From DATMER01 sp031390755 (GTDB taxonomy: Bacteria > Acidobacteriota > Thermoanaerobaculia > Multivoradales > UBA5704), in the NCBI GenBank assembly GCA_031390755.1, contig JANMTS010000130.1, positions 54,825 to 118,824 of the forward strand: 64,000 nt of DNA. The letters are read 5' to 3'. The position numbers and the translations under genes were made by a program. This document shows, one piece after another, positions 8,971-20,702 of this stretch. Position 1 is the stretch's first letter. The number at the start of each line of letters is the position of its first letter. The notes beneath the pieces were generated by a model, which worked only from the letters and a program-made list of their open reading frames with translations, did not search any database and had not been told where the DNA came from.

Positions 8971-11049
8971 TCAGATCCTCCCGCCCCCACCCGAAATGAG
9001 CGGCAGCGAGGCCACTCCGGCATCCGCCTTGGCGAGGAGCTTCTTGGCTTCTTCCTCGGGCTCGGCCTCTCCGGGATTGCGGAAGAGGTTCGATTCGAGA
9101 TCGTACTGCCGGGTGTAGAGGGCGTGGTAGCGGCCGCCGAGGGCGAGGAGCTCTTCGTGGCGGCCGCGCTCCACGACCTGGCCCTGTTCCAGGACGAGGA
9201 TGGTGTCGGCCCGGCGGATGGTCGAGAGGCGGTGGGCGATGACGAAGGTGGTCCGGCCTCGCATCAGCTGGGTTAGGCCTTCCTGGATGAGCGCTTCGCT
9301 CTCGCTGTCGAGCGACGAGGTGGCTTCGTCCAGGATCAGGATGCGCGGGTCGGCCAGGATGGCCCGGGCGATCGCGACCCTCTGGCGCTCGCCCCCGGAG
9401 AGCTTCACGCCGCGCTCGCCGACGACCGTGTCGTAGCCCTGGGGGAGACGGCGGACGAATTCGTCGCAGTGGGCGATCTTCGCCGCGTCCAGGATCTCCT
9501 CCATGGTGGCGTGCGGCCGGGCGTAGGCGATGTTCTCCAGCACGGTGCCGTCGAACAGGAAGTTGTCCTGGAAGACCACGCCCAGATGCGAGCGGTAGTC
9601 GCGGAGCCGGACCTCGGCGAGATTCTGGCCGTCCACGAGGAGCATGCCGGCGGTCGGGCGATGAAAGGCCGCGACCAGGCCGATCAGCGTGCTCTTGCCG
9701 GAGCCCGACGGGCCGACGAGCGCGGTGGAGGTGCCGGGACGGGCGACCAGCGAGACGCCGCGCAGCACCGGCGTGTCCTCCTGGTAGTGGAACCAGACGT
9801 CGCGCAGCTCGATCAGCCCCTCGACCTTGCGCAGCGGCTTCCGCAGCTCCTCGCCCTGGTCCTCGGCGGTCTCGTTGCGCAGCTCGCGGATGCGCTCCAG
9901 GCCGGCGAAGGCCTCCGTGAGCTGGCTGCCGATGCCGACGATCTGCATCACGGGGCTGACCAGCAGACCCAGATACAGGGTGAAGGAGAAGAACGCGCCG
10001 ATGGTCATCCGCCCGGCCAGAACCTCGTTGGCGCCCACCCACATCATGGAGACGCCGACGACGCCGAGCAGCAGCGTCGAGCCGGCGGTGATCAGCGAGA
10101 AGCTGGTGATCGTGCTCGCGATGTTGCGGAACAGCCGGTGGGCGCCCTTGGCGAAGACGAGGGCCTCGCGGCGCTCCGCGCCGTAGGCCTTCACCACCCG
10201 GACGCCCGAGAACGACTCGGTCAGCCGGCCGGAGAGCTCGGCGTTGATCTTGGAGCGCTCGCGGAACAGCGGCCTCAGAACCTTGAACGCCCAGGCCATG
10301 ATGATCGTGAACAGGGAGAGGACCGCGGCGGCGACCAGGGTGAGCTTGGCGCTCAGGTAGAAGAGGATGCCGAGCGCGAGCACCGCCGTCACCGCGCCGC
10401 CGATCAGCTCGACGAGGCCGGTGCCGACCAGGTTGCGGATGCCTTCGGCGTCGTTCATCACCCGGGAGAGCAGGGCGCCGGCCTTGGTCTGCTCGAAGTA
10501 GCCCACCGGCAGGCGGCCGACGTGGCGCTGCAGGCCGCGCCGCATCTCGGTGATCGAGCGCTGGGCGGCCTTGCCGAGAACCTGGGCGAGGGCGAACGAG
10601 GTGATGCCCTGGATCAGGGTGGCCGCGCCCGCCGCGAGCACGAGCTGGCCGAGCAGTGCCTGGTTGCCCTTGCCGATGACCTCGTCGAGCAGATACTTGG
10701 TGGTGCCGGGGAGGACCAGACCGCAGAGCCGGTTGATCAGCATGAGGAACAGGCCGAAGGCGAGGCGTCCCTTGCGCGCCCGGACGAGCTCGCCCGCGTC
10801 GGCGAGGACGACGCGCCAGTTGATGGCCTTCTTTGGCGGCTTGCCGTCCGAGTTTCCGGGAGGGGTGCCTGGAGCGCCCGAGGGCTTGCCCTCGTCGGTC
10901 TCCCCGGGCTCCCGGCCGGAGCGCCGCTGCTTGGAGGAGACGAGGCCGCCGAAGAGACCCGGGCGGCTGGGCCGCGCCAGGGGCGTCGTGTCGGGGGCGG
11001 TCGGATCGATGGACGGCGCGGGCTCGGTCGGCGTGGTGGGCTCGGACAT
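8971..11049 (-). CDS. ABC exporter, fused permease and ATPase (MsbA/LmrA-like)
   Basis: 692 aa from the ATG at 11049. A Pro/Gly-rich, charged N-terminal tail of about 100 residues is followed by a six-helix exporter transmembrane domain and a nucleotide-binding domain with Walker A GPSGSGKST (about 448), signature LSGGERQR (about 550) and Walker B LILDEATSSLDSES. This is a half-transporter that works as a dimer and exports lipids, peptides or drugs. The extended cytoplasmic N-terminus is not typical of MsbA. It is not adjacent to the lipid A genes, so the cargo is open. It stands alone on this strand. Confidence 0.9.
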   Translation of the reverse strand: MSEPTTPTEPAPSIDPTAPDTTPLARPSRPGLFGGLVSSKQRRSGREPGETDEGKPSGAPGTPPGNSDGKPPKKAINWRVVLADAGELVRARKGRLAFGLFLMLINRLCGLVLPGTTKYLLDEVIGKGNQALLGQLVLAAGAATLIQGITSFALAQVLGKAAQRSITEMRRGLQRHVGRLPVGYFEQTKAGALLSRVMNDAEGIRNLVGTGLVELIGGAVTAVLALGILFYLSAKLTLVAAAVLSLFTIIMAWAFKVLRPLFRERSKINAELSGRLTESFSGVRVVKAYGAERREALVFAKGAHRLFRNIASTITSFSLITAGSTLLLGVVGVSMMWVGANEVLAGRMTIGAFFSFTLYLGLLVSPVMQIVGIGSQLTEAFAGLERIRELRNETAEDQGEELRKPLRKVEGLIELRDVWFHYQEDTPVLRGVSLVARPGTSTALVGPSGSGKSTLIGLVAAFHRPTAGMLLVDGQNLAEVRLRDYRSHLGVVFQDNFLFDGTVLENIAYARPHATMEEILDAAKIAHCDEFVRRLPQGYDTVVGERGVKLSGGERQRVAIARAILADPRILILDEATSSLDSESEALIQEGLTQLMRGRTTFVIAHRLSTIRRADTILVLEQGQVVERGRHEELLALGGRYHALYTRQYDLESNLFRNPGEAEPEEEAKKLLAKADAGVASLPLISGGGGRI

Positions 11050-11126
11050 GGATTCCTTTTCACCCCGGAAGGCCGGGGCCAAGGATCAGCATAACACCGG
11101 GGTCTTTGAGAAAATGCCTGCTTTTC

Positions 11127-11173
11127 TCCCTCTCCCCCGGCACGGGGGAGAGGGCCGGGGAGAGGGGGGATGG
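11127..11173. repeat. REP-like palindromic repeat, copy 1
   Basis: An imperfect palindrome CTCTCCCCCG-GCA-CGGGGGAGAG followed by GGCCGGGGAGAGGGGG. It begins just past the stop codon of the SspB-like gene. Nearly the same sequence, including the flanking TGGGATC, recurs at 36463-36515 just past another stop codon. It looks like a dispersed REP-type element. Confidence 0.75.
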
Positions 11174-11176
11174 GAT

Positions 11177-11695
11177 CTACTTCTTGGGGCGCCGTTCGAA
11201 CTGGATGACGCTTCCCGGCCTGGAGGGCTCGGTCGGCTCCGGCACGGCGGCGGGCCGGGTCGGCTCGGGCGCGGCCGGGCCGGGCGCGGGAAGCCCGACG
11301 CCGGCGGAGCGGTCCGGATCGAAGGCCAGGAGGAGGTTCGCCGCGGGATCGCGGAACTCGGTCAGCGCCGAGAAGGGGACGGTCAGCCGCTGGCGGCTTG
11401 CGGCAAAGTTGAGGGAGACGGAGAATGCCACCTCGTCGACCTCCAGGCCCCAGAACTGGTTCTGGAGGATGATGCGGATCTCCTCCGGATGCTGGGCGAG
11501 GAGAGAGGGTGGAATCCGTACCCCCGGATGCGCCGTGCGGAACCCGATGTAGAAGTGATGCTCGCCGGGAAGTCCTTCCTCGGCCACGTGCTCGAGGACG
11601 CGGCGCACCATGTCGCGCAGGGCGTCCTGAAGGAAGCCCGCGTAGTCCAGAGAGTCGTCGAGATCGTCGAGGTCGTCCGCCACGAGGGGGAGCAT
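11177..11695 (-). CDS. sspB: SspB-like ClpXP adaptor
   Basis: 172 aa from the ATG at 11695. The core resembles the alpha-proteobacterial SspB fold: LQDALRDMVRRVLEHV, GLPGEHHFYIGFRT, HPGV, ILQNQFWGLEV and LTVPFSALTEF. In that family the core binds ssrA-tagged or other substrates and the C-terminal tail docks on the ClpX zinc-binding domain. A Pro/Ala/Glu-rich linker of about 40 residues leads to a basic tail SVIQFERRPKK, close to the alpha-SspB ClpX-binding tail. It is transcribed divergently, with a 114-bp gap, from a ClpX-like AAA+ gene, so the two probably share regulation. Family assignment is from sequence resemblance only. Confidence 0.8.
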   Translation of the reverse strand: MLPLVADDLDDLDDSLDYAGFLQDALRDMVRRVLEHVAEEGLPGEHHFYIGFRTAHPGVRIPPSLLAQHPEEIRIILQNQFWGLEVDEVAFSVSLNFAASRQRLTVPFSALTEFRDPAANLLLAFDPDRSAGVGLPAPGPAAPEPTRPAAVPEPTEPSRPGSVIQFERRPKK

Positions 11696-11809
11696 ACAAC
11701 GGAGGCGGCGGAATCCTCGCGGCTCGCACGGGGTTTTGTAGCGATGTCTGGCAATAGTCTGCGATGTGTCCTGTCGTCCGAATCCAGAGGTACAAGGAGC
11801 TGAGCGCCC

Positions 11810-12901
11810 ATGAAGCCGGTTGAGATCAACGATTTTCTTGCGCAACGGGTCATCGGACAGGCGGAGTCCCTCCGCTACGTGTCGGTGGCCATCTTCAAGC
11901 ATCTTCAGGGGGAGAAGTTCGGCAACCTCCTGCTGATCGGCAACTCCGGCACCGGCAAGACCACCATCATGCGGGGCATCGAGGCGCTCTACGACTCGCG
12001 GGAGGACTTCCGCGAGCACCGCATCGTCCTCATCATGAACGCCAACACCCTGGCGACCGAGGAGGGGGCGGTCGACACCGGTCGCCTCTTCACCCGGCTG
12101 GAGGAGCGCGCCCGGATGCTGCTCGGCCCCGGCGCGTCGGCGGAGGAGATCGGCCGCGCCATGGAGCGCGCCACCGTCTGCCTGGACGAGATCGACAAGG
12201 TCTCCGGCCTGCTCGGCGGCAAGCCCTATGTCACCGGCATCAACATCCAGCAGGCCGTCCTCACCCTGATCGAGGGCGAGCGGGTGTTCCATCCCATGAC
12301 CGTCCTCAAGGACGGCGTCGCCGACACCAACGGCGTCTGGGTGGACACCGGCAAGATGCTCTTCCTCTGCGCCGGGGCGTTCGAGACCCTCTACGACCAG
12401 GTGTTCGCGCGGGTCATCTCGCCGAAGAGCGGCATCAAGCTGCCCACGACGACGACCTACGTGAACGGCAAGATCCAGATCCGCGAGTACTTCACCCTGC
12501 GCCACCACTTCCGGCAGGAGGATCTCTTCGAGTACGGCATGCAGCCGCAGTTCCTCTCCCGCTTCGACAACGCGGTGATCCTGGAGGATCTCAGCTCCGA
12601 GACCCTGGCCCGGATCTTCGTGGAGCCGCTGGACAGCGTGTTCCGCACGTCGCAGGGTTTCTTCCTCAAGTACGGCATCGACCTGTCGATCACCGAGGGC
12701 GCGGTGAAGGCGATCGCCGAGGAGGCGTCGAAGACCAGCCGCATCGGGGCTCGGTCGCTGAAGTCGATCTATGGCAAAATCATCAAGCCCTTTGAGTTCG
12801 ACCCCTTCTCGCGGGAAGAGGTCGAGGCGAGCGGCGACGACTCGCACAAGCTGTGCATCGACGAGAAGCTCGTCGCCACGGCGCTGAAGCCGCCCATCTG
12901 A
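11810..12901 (+). CDS. Divergent ClpX-like AAA+ ATPase lacking the zinc-binding domain
   Basis: 363 aa with AAGGAG before the ATG. It aligns with the ClpX AAA+ module: Walker A GNSGTGKT (44-51), Walker B CLDEIDKVS (about 124-132), NIQQAVLTLIEG, arginine finger near R251 and sensor-2 GAR (313-315). Differences from ClpX are marked. It lacks the N-terminal Cys4 zinc domain. The pore-loop GYVG is replaced by GAVD (86-89), removing the translocating aromatic residue, and the ClpP-binding IGF tripeptide is IKL (209-211). It may therefore remodel proteins without ClpP or act as a scaffold. It is followed after 24 bp by a metallopeptidase gene, a possible partner. Confidence 0.82.
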   Translation: MKPVEINDFLAQRVIGQAESLRYVSVAIFKHLQGEKFGNLLLIGNSGTGKTTIMRGIEALYDSREDFREHRIVLIMNANTLATEEGAVDTGRLFTRLEERARMLLGPGASAEEIGRAMERATVCLDEIDKVSGLLGGKPYVTGINIQQAVLTLIEGERVFHPMTVLKDGVADTNGVWVDTGKMLFLCAGAFETLYDQVFARVISPKSGIKLPTTTTYVNGKIQIREYFTLRHHFRQEDLFEYGMQPQFLSRFDNAVILEDLSSETLARIFVEPLDSVFRTSQGFFLKYGIDLSITEGAVKAIAEEASKTSRIGARSLKSIYGKIIKPFEFDPFSREEVEASGDDSHKLCIDEKLVATALKPPI

Positions 12902-12925
12902 CCGATCTTTCGAGGGAACGCCTCC

Positions 12926-14977
12926 ATGCCCCCGAGCCTTTCACGACCGTTCATCCCGGCCGACGTGGTCCGCCGTGCCGCCGACGGTCTTTTAGAGCTT
13001 CACGGTTCGTCTCATCCCGGGATCGAGCGGCGCATTGAACGACGTATTGAACGAGGTACGGAGCAGGTCGCGCAGCGCTGGTGGGCGGAGGACGGCGATG
13101 CCGAGGCCTTCGTCGCCTTCTGCACCGGCAGCGGCAGCTTCCTTGCCGATCCGGACGCCCTGCGCGCCACGTTCGAGCGCCTGGAGCGGGTCTTCGAGCA
13201 GGTCGACGGCCATCTCTATGAGGTGCGCCGCGAGCTGACCTACCCGAGCGACGTCGACACCGGGGAGATCTCGCCGGCCGACCGGCTCCTCGCCAACCTC
13301 GACCTGTCGGCGCACGTCAACGACGACCTGTTCCGGACCCGGGTGGCCTTCCTGGCCCTGCTGAACTTCCCGGTCCACTCCCTGGAGGAGCGGCTGGAGG
13401 AGGGGACGGGCTGGGACCGGGAGACCTGGGCGCGGTCGCGGATGATGGACCGCTTCGCCCTGCGCGTCCCGGCGGCGCTCTCCCAGGGGATCACCGAGGC
13501 GGTGATGGCGGCCGAGCGCTATATCTCTTCCTACAACCTGCGGCTGGACCGGCTCGTCGCGCCGGGGAGCCCGGCCGGCGACCGGCCATTCTCCGAGGGG
13601 CTGCGCCTCATCAGCCACTGGGGGCTGCGGGACGAGCTGGCCTCCCACTACGCCGATCCGACGCCGGCCGGGCTCGCCCGCCAGCGGCTGATCCTGAAGG
13701 TCATGGAGCGCATCGTCCGCCAGGAGATCCCGGCCGCCGCGATCGACAACGCCGGCCTGCTCTGGGATCCGGAGTCGAATGCTGTCCGTCCGCTCGATGG
13801 CGACGGAAATGGAACGAGCGGCGAGGTGGCCGACGCGTCGCGCGAGCCGGACACGCGCTACGCCAGCCTGCTCGGCGTCTTCCACGCCGTGCGCAGGGTC
13901 GATCCGTTCAGCCCGGATGACCCGACCTTCGTCGACCGGCGCTTCAACCAGGAGCGGCAGATCCCGGAGGCCGAGGTCGAGGCGCTGCTGGTCTCGGTGC
14001 TCGAATCCGACGAGGTCCGCGACCTGGCGTTCGCCATCGAGGCCCGGCTCGGCCGCTCGCTGGAGCCGTTCGACATCTGGTACTCGGGCTTCAAGGCGCG
14101 GGGGAGCCACTCCGAGAAGGATCTGGACGAGGCGGTCCAGGCCCGGTATCCGACGGTCGGCGCGTTCCAGGAGGGTCTGCCCCAGATCCTGCGGGGGCTC
14201 GGGTTCGCGCCCGAGACGGCGGACTGGCTGGCCGGGCGCATCGTGGTGGATCCCGCGCGGGGGGCCGGCCACGCCATGGGCGCGGTGCGGCGGGAGGACA
14301 AGGCCCACCTGCGCACCCGGGTGCCGCGCGGCGGCATGGACTACAAGGGCTACAACGTGGCGCTCCACGAGCTGGGCCACAACGTGGAACAGGTCTTCTC
14401 GCTCAACGGCATCGACTTCTGGTCGCTCGCGGGGGTGCCGAACAACGCTTGCACCGAGGCCATGGCCTTCGTCTTCCAGAACCGGGACCTCGAGCTGCTC
14501 GGCCTCCAGACCCCGGGGGTGGAGGCGCGCCGCGCGCAGGCGCTCGCTACGCTGTGGAACACCTTCGAGATTGGCGGCGTGGCCCTGGTCGACATGCGGG
14601 TCTGGCGCTGGATGTACGAGCATCCGGACTGCACGCCGGCCGATCTGCGCAAGGCGGTGCTCGCCATCGCCCGCGAGGTCTGGAACCGCTGGTTCGCGCC
14701 GATCTTCGGGGTCCGGGACTCGGAGATCCTGGCCATCTACTCCCACATGATCGTCTACTCCCTCTACCTGCCCGACTATCCGATCGGCCATCTCATCGCC
14801 TTCCAGGTGGCGGAGCGCCTGGAGTCGGGCGACTTCGGCCGCGAGCTGGAGAGGATGACCCGGCAGGGCCGCGTCACCCCGGCCGCCTGGGTGCAGGGCG
14901 CCACCGGCAGCCCGATGTCGGCCCAGGCGCTGCTCGCCGCGGCCCGCGAAGCGCTGAACGCGGCCGCCGTCGGGTAA
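12926..14977 (+). CDS. Putative zinc metallopeptidase (HELGH), unclassified family
   Basis: 683 aa, starting 24 bp after the ClpX-like gene and probably co-transcribed. The motif ALHELGHNVEQ near residue 481 is a gluzincin-type HExxH site, and TEAMAFVFQ about 35 residues later offers the third ligand Glu, as in M3-like peptidases. There is no signal peptide, so it should act in the cytoplasm. A short repeat IERRIERRIERG lies near the N-terminus (about 34-45), encoded by a tandem duplication. The overall length fits M3 oligopeptidases, but the rest is not recognisably Dcp/OpdA, so the family is uncertain. Confidence 0.7.
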   Translation: MPPSLSRPFIPADVVRRAADGLLELHGSSHPGIERRIERRIERGTEQVAQRWWAEDGDAEAFVAFCTGSGSFLADPDALRATFERLERVFEQVDGHLYEVRRELTYPSDVDTGEISPADRLLANLDLSAHVNDDLFRTRVAFLALLNFPVHSLEERLEEGTGWDRETWARSRMMDRFALRVPAALSQGITEAVMAAERYISSYNLRLDRLVAPGSPAGDRPFSEGLRLISHWGLRDELASHYADPTPAGLARQRLILKVMERIVRQEIPAAAIDNAGLLWDPESNAVRPLDGDGNGTSGEVADASREPDTRYASLLGVFHAVRRVDPFSPDDPTFVDRRFNQERQIPEAEVEALLVSVLESDEVRDLAFAIEARLGRSLEPFDIWYSGFKARGSHSEKDLDEAVQARYPTVGAFQEGLPQILRGLGFAPETADWLAGRIVVDPARGAGHAMGAVRREDKAHLRTRVPRGGMDYKGYNVALHELGHNVEQVFSLNGIDFWSLAGVPNNACTEAMAFVFQNRDLELLGLQTPGVEARRAQALATLWNTFEIGGVALVDMRVWRWMYEHPDCTPADLRKAVLAIAREVWNRWFAPIFGVRDSEILAIYSHMIVYSLYLPDYPIGHLIAFQVAERLESGDFGRELERMTRQGRVTPAAWVQGATGSPMSAQALLAAAREALNAAAVG

Positions 14978-15000
14978 AACCGGGTAAAACCTCGGGTAAA

Positions 15001-15027
15001 ATCCGCCCGTCCGGGGGAAACCCGGGC
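15001..15027. terminator. Hairpin after the metallopeptidase gene
   Basis: CCGCCCG and CGGGCGG pair around a 13-nt loop, just after three GGGTAAAA repeats that follow the stop codon. There is no T-run. It may end the ClpX-like/peptidase transcript before the amidohydrolase gene. Confidence 0.4.
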
Positions 15028-15091
15028 GGCGTCCGTGCGTACACAGGGCAAGCCGTTCCTCGTCCAACGAGTCCACGTAAAGGGAAAACGT

Positions 15092-18505
<3,414 letters not shown>

Positions 18506-18521
18506 GCCCCCCTGTTCATAC

Positions 18522-18563
18522 CCCGCGGGGAGTGCTAGCCTCCCTGGCAGCACACCCCGCGGG
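18522..18563 (+). promoter_or_regulatory. Inverted repeat overlapping the ribosome site of the GAF gene
   Basis: CCCGCGGGGAGTGCT (18522-18536) pairs with AGCACACCCCGCGGG (18549-18563) at 14 of 15 positions around a 12-nt loop. The right arm ends in the first Gs of the GGGAGG ribosome site at 18561-18566, with the ATG at 18571. It could be the terminator of the amidohydrolase gene, an operator, or an RNA hairpin limiting translation. Confidence 0.55.
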
Positions 18564-18570
18564 AGGCAGC

Positions 18571-19386
18571 ATGAGCGTGAAGAAGGACGGCGAAGGCCAG
18601 CAGGGCAACTACGTGTTCCGGGTCCGCGAGGACACCCGGCGCTACGTTCAAGACCTGCTGAACGAGAACGACCGGCTCCGCCGGCTCGGGGCGGCCCTGG
18701 AGAGCGAGAAGGGCCGCATGCTGAGCGAGAAGATGGCGCTCCAGGAGAAGGTTCTGGCGCTGCGCGAGGAGATCGACCGGATCCACTCCGAGCAGACCGA
18801 CCTGCGCCGCCAGCTCGCCGATGTCGAGGCCGCCAACCACAAGTACTCCCACCAGTACGTCGAGGTCGAGAGCCAGAACAACAACCTGGCCAACCTCTAC
18901 GTCGCCAGCTACCAGCTCCACAGCACGCTCGACCGCGCCGAGGTGGTCTCCGCGATCAAGGAGATCGTCATCAACCTCATCGGCTCCGAGGAGCTGGCGA
19001 TCTACGAGATGAGCACGGACGGCCAGGCGCTGCGCCTCGTCGGCCACTTCGGCATCGATCCGGTGGCCTACGCCACGGTGCCGGTCGGCTCGGGAATCCT
19101 CGGGAAGACCGCCGTGACCGGCGAGATCTGGCTTCCGGGCCAGGGCGTCGACCTCCACCCGACGCCGCGCGAGGCGAACCTGAGCGTCTGCGTCCCGCTC
19201 CGGCTGGAGAACAAGGTCGTGGGCGCGCTGGCGGTGTTCCGCCTGCTGCCCCAGAAGAGCGGCTTCGAGTCGGTGGACTACGAGATGTTCAACCTGCTCG
19301 CCACCCACGCCGCCACGGCCATGTACCTGACCAAGCTCCACGCCGAGAGCCTGAAGGCCGTATCTCCGGGATTGCCGGCGGCCTAG
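18571..19386 (+). CDS. Coiled-coil and GAF domain protein
   Basis: 271 aa with ribosome site GGGAGG. Residues about 20-115 form a long heptad-rich coiled coil (NENDRLRRL, ALREEIDRIHSEQTDLRRQLADVE), and about 120-255 form a GAF domain of the sensor type (ASYQLHSTLDRAEVVSAIKEIV, VPVGSGILGKTAVTGE, VPLRLENKVVGAL). There is no output domain, so it probably works as a dimeric sensor or scaffold for a separate partner. Its last four bases overlap the convergent toxin gene. The nearest signalling genes are the c-di-GMP pair, far away, so no specific partner can be named. Confidence 0.82.
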   Translation: MSVKKDGEGQQGNYVFRVREDTRRYVQDLLNENDRLRRLGAALESEKGRMLSEKMALQEKVLALREEIDRIHSEQTDLRRQLADVEAANHKYSHQYVEVESQNNNLANLYVASYQLHSTLDRAEVVSAIKEIVINLIGSEELAIYEMSTDGQALRLVGHFGIDPVAYATVPVGSGILGKTAVTGEIWLPGQGVDLHPTPREANLSVCVPLRLENKVVGALAVFRLLPQKSGFESVDYEMFNLLATHAATAMYLTKLHAESLKAVSPGLPAA

Positions 19387-19682
19387 CCGTCGACCACGCG
19401 TCCCTTCCAGATCCCCGGCGATCGGGAGGTGTGGAAGACCGCGAAGACATCGATGCGATCCCTCTTCGGGATGAAGAAGATCAGGTAAGGAAATCGAGGT
19501 ACGAAGGCCTGGCGGAGGTTCCGGTAGGAAAGCGGGAAGCGCCTCGGATTCTCGGCGATGCGTGCGAGTGTCTCCTGGACCTCGTTGAGGAACTCGGAGC
19601 CCAGTCCCCTCCGCTGATCCTCGTACCAGAGGACGGCCTCGCGAAGCTCCTTGCGAGCCTCACGGTGATACCACCGCTTCAT
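19383..19682 (-). CDS. ParE/RelE-type toxin
   Basis: 99 aa. The pattern YHREARKELREAVLWYE followed by FLNEVQETLARIAENP, RRFPLSYRNLRQA and FPYLIFFIP is that of ParE-like toxins of the RelE/ParE superfamily, which act on gyrase or on ribosome-bound mRNA. It overlaps the antitoxin gene upstream by four bases, the usual arrangement of antitoxin first. Its stop overlaps the end of the GAF gene on the other strand. Confidence 0.88.
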   Translation of the reverse strand: MKRWYHREARKELREAVLWYEDQRRGLGSEFLNEVQETLARIAENPRRFPLSYRNLRQAFVPRFPYLIFFIPKRDRIDVFAVFHTSRSPGIWKGRVVDG

Positions 19683-19921
19683 GAACGGCGGCGTGCTGCG
19701 AGGGCTGAAGCGATCTCCTCTTCCACCTCTTCGGCTGGCGCCCAGACGTCAGAGTGGTTTGCTGCTTCCTCCAGGCGCTGGTCGAGAAGCTTCCTCTGCC
19801 AGGCATGAGGAGGCGGGGCCGGCACCTCCGCCGAGAGACTCTCCCAGAGGGTCTCGATCAGGTTGCGCCGCTCCTCGGCAGGCAGCTCGAGGACGCGCTG
19901 TTTGAGCTCGGTCGTTGTCAT
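19679..19921 (-). CDS. Addiction-module antitoxin (TIGR02574-like)
   Basis: 80 aa. The N-terminus MTTTELKQRVLELPAEERRN and the segment LIETLWESL are typical of the 'putative addiction module component' antitoxins that pair with ParE-like toxins. The C-terminal half is acidic and Ala-rich and probably wraps the toxin. No DNA-binding domain is obvious. A four-base overlap with the toxin gene implies coupled translation. Confidence 0.85.
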   Translation of the reverse strand: MTTTELKQRVLELPAEERRNLIETLWESLSAEVPAPPPHAWQRKLLDQRLEEAANHSDVWAPAEEVEEEIASALAARRRS

Positions 19922-19981
19922 GGTACCAGTTTAAACGAAAGGCGTAAGAGCCGAGACCTTCAGCAGCCGCTCACCGCCCAC

Positions 19982-20677
19982 TCACCGGCAGTACCGGGCC
20001 AGATCCTTGCGGTTCAGCACCCGGATCCGGTGATCCGGCTGCACCGAGATCGCGCCCTTCTGCTTGAGCTCCACGATCACCTGGTTGACCCGTTCCCGCG
20101 AGGCGCCGACGATCTCGCCCAGATCGCTCTGGGTCAGCCGCAGCGGGATCGTCACCTGGCCGCCGGCCTCGCGGCTGCCGTAGCGCTCGGCGAGCGCCAG
20201 GATCTGCCGGGCGACGCGGCCGGCGACGTCGAGCGTGCAGAGCGCCTGGATCTGCTCGTTGGCGAAGCGCAGCCGGTGCGCGAGCAGCCGGACCAGGTTG
20301 TTGGCCAGCGGGTTGAGCGTCCGCAGGCAGGTCTGGAAGGTGTTGCGGTCCATCCAGAGAAGCTTCGACTTCTCGGTGGTCACCACATTGGCCGACCGGC
20401 CGGAGCTGTCGATCAGGCTCATCTCCCCGACCGTGTCGCCGCGCCCCAGGAACGCCAGGATGACCTCGCGGCCGTCCTCGTGCGAGACGTAGATCTTCAC
20501 CGTCCCTTCGAGGATGACGTAGACCACCTCGCCCGGCTGCTCCACGGTGATGAAGTTGGTGCCGGCGGGCACGGACGAGGAGCGCAGCAGGCCGTTGAGA
20601 TGGGCCAGGCTCTCGGCCGAGAGGCCCTGGAAGAGCTCCAGCTCGCCCAGGGCGCGGGGATCGTCGACGGCGGGCAT
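19982..20677 (-). CDS. Crp/Fnr family transcriptional regulator
   Basis: 231 aa. An N-terminal cyclic-nucleotide-binding fold (LGRGDTVGEMSLIDSSGRSA, about 75-100) is followed by the dimer helix and a C-terminal Crp-type winged helix with recognition segment LGEIVGASRERVNQVIVEL (about 170-192). No N-terminal Fnr cysteine cluster is present, so an oxygen-sensing iron-sulphur cluster is unlikely. The binding-pocket Arg of true CRP is replaced within SSGRSANV-type sequence, so cAMP binding is possible but unproven. It lies 25 bp downstream of the aminotransferase gene and may be co-transcribed with it. Confidence 0.9.
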   Translation of the reverse strand: MPAVDDPRALGELELFQGLSAESLAHLNGLLRSSSVPAGTNFITVEQPGEVVYVILEGTVKIYVSHEDGREVILAFLGRGDTVGEMSLIDSSGRSANVVTTEKSKLLWMDRNTFQTCLRTLNPLANNLVRLLAHRLRFANEQIQALCTLDVAGRVARQILALAERYGSREAGGQVTIPLRLTQSDLGEIVGASRERVNQVIVELKQKGAISVQPDHRIRVLNRKDLARYCR

Positions 20678-20702
20678 CGAGAGCCAGTTTCAGCTTCCGG
20701 GA

